Below are positions 60,156-64,000 of a stretch of 64,000 nucleotides of DNA, in pieces. Positions within the stretch are counted from its first letter, which is position 1; the number at the start of each line of letters is the position of its first letter. Both the position numbers and the translations under genes were made by a program. Where the stretch lies: assembly GCF_014356525.2 (NCBI RefSeq), contig NC_052508.1, forward strand, positions 58,007,441 through 58,071,440, given 5' to 3'. Source of the stretch: Nilaparvata lugens. Its lineage: Eukaryota; Arthropoda; Insecta; Hemiptera; Delphacidae. The notes below the pieces were generated by a model. That model had not been told where the DNA came from. It did no database searches and saw nothing but the letters and a program-made list of their open reading frames with translations.

Positions 60156-62768
60156 TAGATTAAATTCTACTCAAAATTGTTATAAAAATATTTTTCAACG
60201 AAAACGGTTGTATTACGAGCCTATTATATTCCAAATTCTATCAAATTCGAGATCCGTCCGATGTACAATAATACATACAAACAGAAATTGCATGCTTAAT
60301 TGAACGAGCGTTTGTGAGTTCCCACTATTGACTTACTTGAGGCCAAAGTCGTTGTCCGTCTGTGTGCTGTATGTATGTTCTACAATAACTTTAGCGAAAA
60401 TTGATCAATCAGCTTCACATTTTGAACACGTATTCTTCGAACCTATTCACAGGCTGGACAACAAAATTGACTCACTCCTTCGTCCTTTTTCAGGATATAA
60501 GAATAACATTGAAAGTGCATAAGAAAAAAATTGTTATGATTCAGTCAACTGAAGAATTTATTGCATGCAATTACTACAGTTTTTCCATTCATTCATAACA
60601 TCAGCTGAGGGGCTATTTGGGAGCTATCACACGCGCTGACACATGATTCCAGCTGGTTAATATAAGATGTTGGAGCGACAGAGTAATATTTCAATTCAAA
60701 TAGGATCCCCAATGAAACCTACTGTCAAATGATTCTTGTGAGAGAATTATTTATCTGTTTTCATAATTTTCATCAACTCTGTATAATTAAAAGTTGCAGA
60801 TTTCAAAGATTACAATACAACAGTTATTGAGCGAGTTCTTCAACCCAAGGGGTCACTAGTAGAATAGGATAGCAGCAATACCATTATTACTTGCAATACT
60901 AAGCAAGTAATACCATAGATTGAAGATACTGTTTAATAAATGATACTTAGATTATTTGTCTCTGGTAGTCTTATAACTTACATGATTTGACCCTAACAAA
61001 AGTAAATACCAAGATACGGATTTCCTGTAAAATCTCATCACTTGCACATCGCTTAGTTCACATGGATTGAATTCCCTTTTTTCGTTATAGAGAATTATAT
61101 TATACAGTCTCAAATTCAAAAATCGATTTTATTCGTTTTCCATGTCAATATTGTTTTTTCCAATGAATGAATTATTATCGAGTGTTGTTCAATACGAATG
61201 TTAATATTTTTTTATTGGAGCTTCTGATGAGTAATTCAGAACTAATTCAGATTTTCAGGATAGAAGCTTCAGAGCTGTTCGGAGTTCGGAATGAATGATA
61301 TTTCTCAAGTTTCCAGATGATGAGGATTTTTTTGTCCAGTTGATAACAGAGTGGAAATGAAGTTGGATTAATACATTGGTTTCAAATCCAGGTTGCGCAA
61401 TAGATTTCGCCAATCTAAATAAGGTATTTTGCAAGATGACAAACACAGCCTTCAAACTGAGTAAGGACGACTACTTATCGACAGTTCGGTTATGGAATGA
61501 CAAGTTTTTCTTGTCCTGCTTTTGTAAGCCCACATACAAACCAACACGTCCACCAAACTCTCCTTAAAAATCAAGTAGACTTCATATTGATTTAGAAGCC
61601 TCATTTTTCTGTTCATCTGCTTCAAGTGTTTTTCTTTATTAAGTGTTGTGCTACTTAAAGTTTATCGATGTTCAAACAACCCTCAATCCAGTATTCTGTA
61701 ACTACTGTCAGAGAAAACTTCTATAATATTTGTAGCTGCTATATTAATTGTATTCTGTGCTACTGTATATCGCTCTGTTCACTGGTCACTGGACCAAATA
61801 TAATAACCTTCGACTTTGATTGATTTAATTGTATTCAATATTAATTCCTTCATTCGAAAATCATTACTTTGGTCATCATCATCATCATCTGACTTCCACG
61901 ATATGACCATGACTGCCTGTTCTGGTCTTATCTGAAATAGCCCTTTCAACTTTCTTATTTACTCTTAATTTCGAGACACCTTTTCCTTGGCCTCCCAACA
62001 TCTGTCTCTCTTGCCTGCTATTCTGTAATGGAGATTTCAAAGGGATTCGCTTCCATACACTGGTCTTGTAGAATTTCAGTTTTGTGTTTCTCTCTCCTTA
62101 CTTAATTTTTAAGATCCTATGAATTGTCCCAAAAATATATTGAAATTTGTTGATCTTATTTAAGATATTTGATAAAGCTACTTTCAATAAGATAAATTCA
62201 ATGGTTCAAAGAAAAATGAGCTCAAATCCATATCAAGAGTCCCCACTCAAACCCACTGTGCTAGGGGGTGAGGGTAGTTTGAAAGTACCATATTTTGGTT
62301 TTTTGCACATATCTTGAACAATTTGCGTCTTTCGGAAATTAATATCGGATACAAAATTAAAGCTTACAAGTTTATCTGTAACATTTTCTCATATCTCTTC
62401 TGTTTTTCTACGTATGAGCTCTCTAAGGTGTCACATTTTTAAGAAAAACGCTTCCCGCTTCGATTTTTCATCTTTTTGGCCTTATAGCTTTTTAACGATT
62501 GATTGGAAAAATCTGTGCTAATCATGAGCTCATAGAGCATCATATTCTCTTCAATTTCATGTATTATTTCATTATTTTACGCATTTCCCTTCGATTGCTG
62601 CAGCCGTTATAGTGTTGAGTGTAAAATCTTCACTTCAACAACAATAGATCAAATTGATTATTTTTATTAAATTAATTTACAGTATTATGTGTATTAGAAT
62701 TCATCTTGATTTTGACTGATCTCTCACAGCACAAATCGCAAGTTTTTATTCAAATTTAGCACCATATA

Positions 62769-63375
62769 CAGAGTGTTCTGAAAAACGGTGCCCATAAGCC
62801 AGGGGGTGAATCCTCACATCATGTTAATTAAGATGTTAAATTCAGCGTACTTTATGTAAAATGAATTGAGAAATAGAATAAAACCGTTTCCAGACCGTTA
62901 GCTACAGTAATCTTTAAGATATGTGACCAAATATGCGAAAAACAAGTTCCTTTAATGTTTGAAGCAGTTTACATCTTTCTCTTCGAAATTAAATTTTCAA
63001 GTTCTGTAAGAAAATATTTTGTGTTTATTGTACATTTAGCATAGTAAATCTGCTTCAAACCTTAAAGGAACTTGTTTTTCGGAATCAAGTTTCGCGTAAT
63101 TCGTCACATATCTTAAAAATTACTGTATCTAACGGTCTGGAAACGTATTTATTCAATTTCTCAGTTCATTTTACATAGAGTACGCTGAATTTAACATCTT
63201 AATTAACAGCCAACAAATACCCGTAGTGCAGGGGAACTGAAATTTAGACGAAATCTTTCACCCTGTATAACTTGGTAACTAAGTATTTTCGGACCTATGT
63301 TAACTAGTACTTTTTTTCTTCTTTTGATGTGAGGATCACCCCCTGGCTATGGGCACCTTTTTTCAGAACACTCTC
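62769..63375. mobile_element. Non-autonomous DNA transposon with terminal inverted repeats and TATA target duplication
   Basis: Left end CAGAGTGTTCTGAAAAACGG and right end CCTTTTTTCAGAACACTCTC are reverse complements apart from a few bases, extending about 50 bases through GCCAGGGGGTGA and CCTCACATC. Inner arms (AAGTTCCTTTAATGTTTGAA facing TTCAAACCTTAAAGGAACTT) make most of it a foldback. TATA flanks both sides (62765-62768, 63376-63379). No transposase frame. Confidence 0.8.
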
Positions 63376-64000
63376 TATACTGTTTTTAGTAATAGAGTAG
63401 ACTTGGTTTTATCAAAATACCGAGAGGTGAGACCTCTTGTTTTGTAAATTAATTTTGAATTGAGATCCAATAAACAACTTTTTCCCAACTCTAGTCATTA
63501 TAGGATTACTCACAAAGTACTACTAATGAATGTTTCGCCGTAAACATTCTGTAGAATTATCCAATAAAACGACCACAGCGAATCAGTGACTCATTAGTTT
63601 TTTATCTTCAACTATTATGATAAGTTTTTAAGCTAAGTGAAGTTCAAGTTATAGGAATAAGTTTTTCTGAGCTAGTCCAGAGTAACTACTGTACTTGACT
63701 GCAACCAGTTTTCAAACCACTTTTAGCTCTCAGTCTGTTTTGCGAACAGATTCTCTCAATATGAAGTTTCCCAACACACAATGCTGAGTGCATAGTTTGC
63801 TATGTCAGATAGAGATGAAAGAAATTGTTGTTGTCCGAAGCGAGTGATATTAAGAATAATATATTAGAAATAATCTTTAGCAAAAGAAACTTTCTCGGTC
63901 AGAAGTTTATAGGTTTTCACAGAATGTCGAAGGAAGAGAGAATTTGTTCAGGAAGAAGGTGAACTTGAAAATAATAATTATTTTATTAACATTTTGAATC
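63376..64000. other. Right end of window
   Basis: AT-rich DNA. I see nothing in it beyond a short hairpin (GAGGTGAGACCTC near 63422). Confidence 0.4.

Larger units (their letters stand above)
58527..62768. other. Gene-free stretch with small inverted repeats
   Basis: No protein gene is supported. It holds the MITE at 59149 and the paired LINE-type tails at 60019. A GC-richer patch near 59520-59600 shows only short overlapping frames. Confidence 0.4.

Noticed and set aside
1..64000. CRISPR arrays, bacterial operons, tRNA or rRNA genes
   Set aside because: None seen; repeats are eukaryotic transposon types and there is no regular repeat-spacer structure.

Overview
The window is insect genomic DNA. 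It is AT-rich, its genes are split by introns with GT/AG junctions, and it holds an insect microRNA pair (mir-275 and mir-305) plus many foldback (inverted-repeat) elements. Several dispersed repeats look like ones I remember from planthopper sequence, so a hemipteran, perhaps a delphacid planthopper, is my best guess. That guess rests on memory, not on a search.

Layout. (1) 1-11.4 kb: seven phase-consistent + strand exons (2899-11098) of an SLC17-type major facilitator transporter (sialin / inorganic phosphate cotransporter-like). The first transmembrane part is not visible. The introns carry large foldback repeats and a 5'-truncated LINE with a 16-bp target-site duplication. (2) 15.7-16.0 kb: a GC-rich block with a well-placed Initiator plus DPE core promoter and a probable non-coding first exon on the + strand, ending in a splice donor. 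(3) 17.1-23.2 kb, minus strand: a decayed Jockey/CR1-like non-LTR retrotransposon. It has zinc-knuckle ORF1, then a region with the motifs of an RNA-virus superfamily 1 helicase, then ORF2 (apurinic endonuclease plus reverse transcriptase). The helicase frame overlaps the ORF2 start by 8 bases, so it looks like a working part of the element and not a later insertion. (4) 23.2-52.8 kb: a long stretch without recognisable protein genes. It holds dispersed repeats, GC-rich islands and a few candidate small exons. (5) 52.9-54.7 kb: mir-275 and mir-305, both + strand, about 1.7 kb apart. (6) 55.3-57.7 kb: a near-perfect 1.2-kb tandem duplication. (7) 57.8-64 kb: several inverted-repeat transposons and simple repeats, no gene seen.

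How it fits together. The transporter is an independent gene. The promoter/exon at 15.7 kb, a candidate exon at 42.3 kb and the microRNAs all lie on the + strand with no long open frame between them. This is compatible with one long spliced primary transcript for mir-275/mir-305, with the helicase-bearing retrotransposon sitting in its first intron in antisense orientation. That link is inference and needs RNA evidence.
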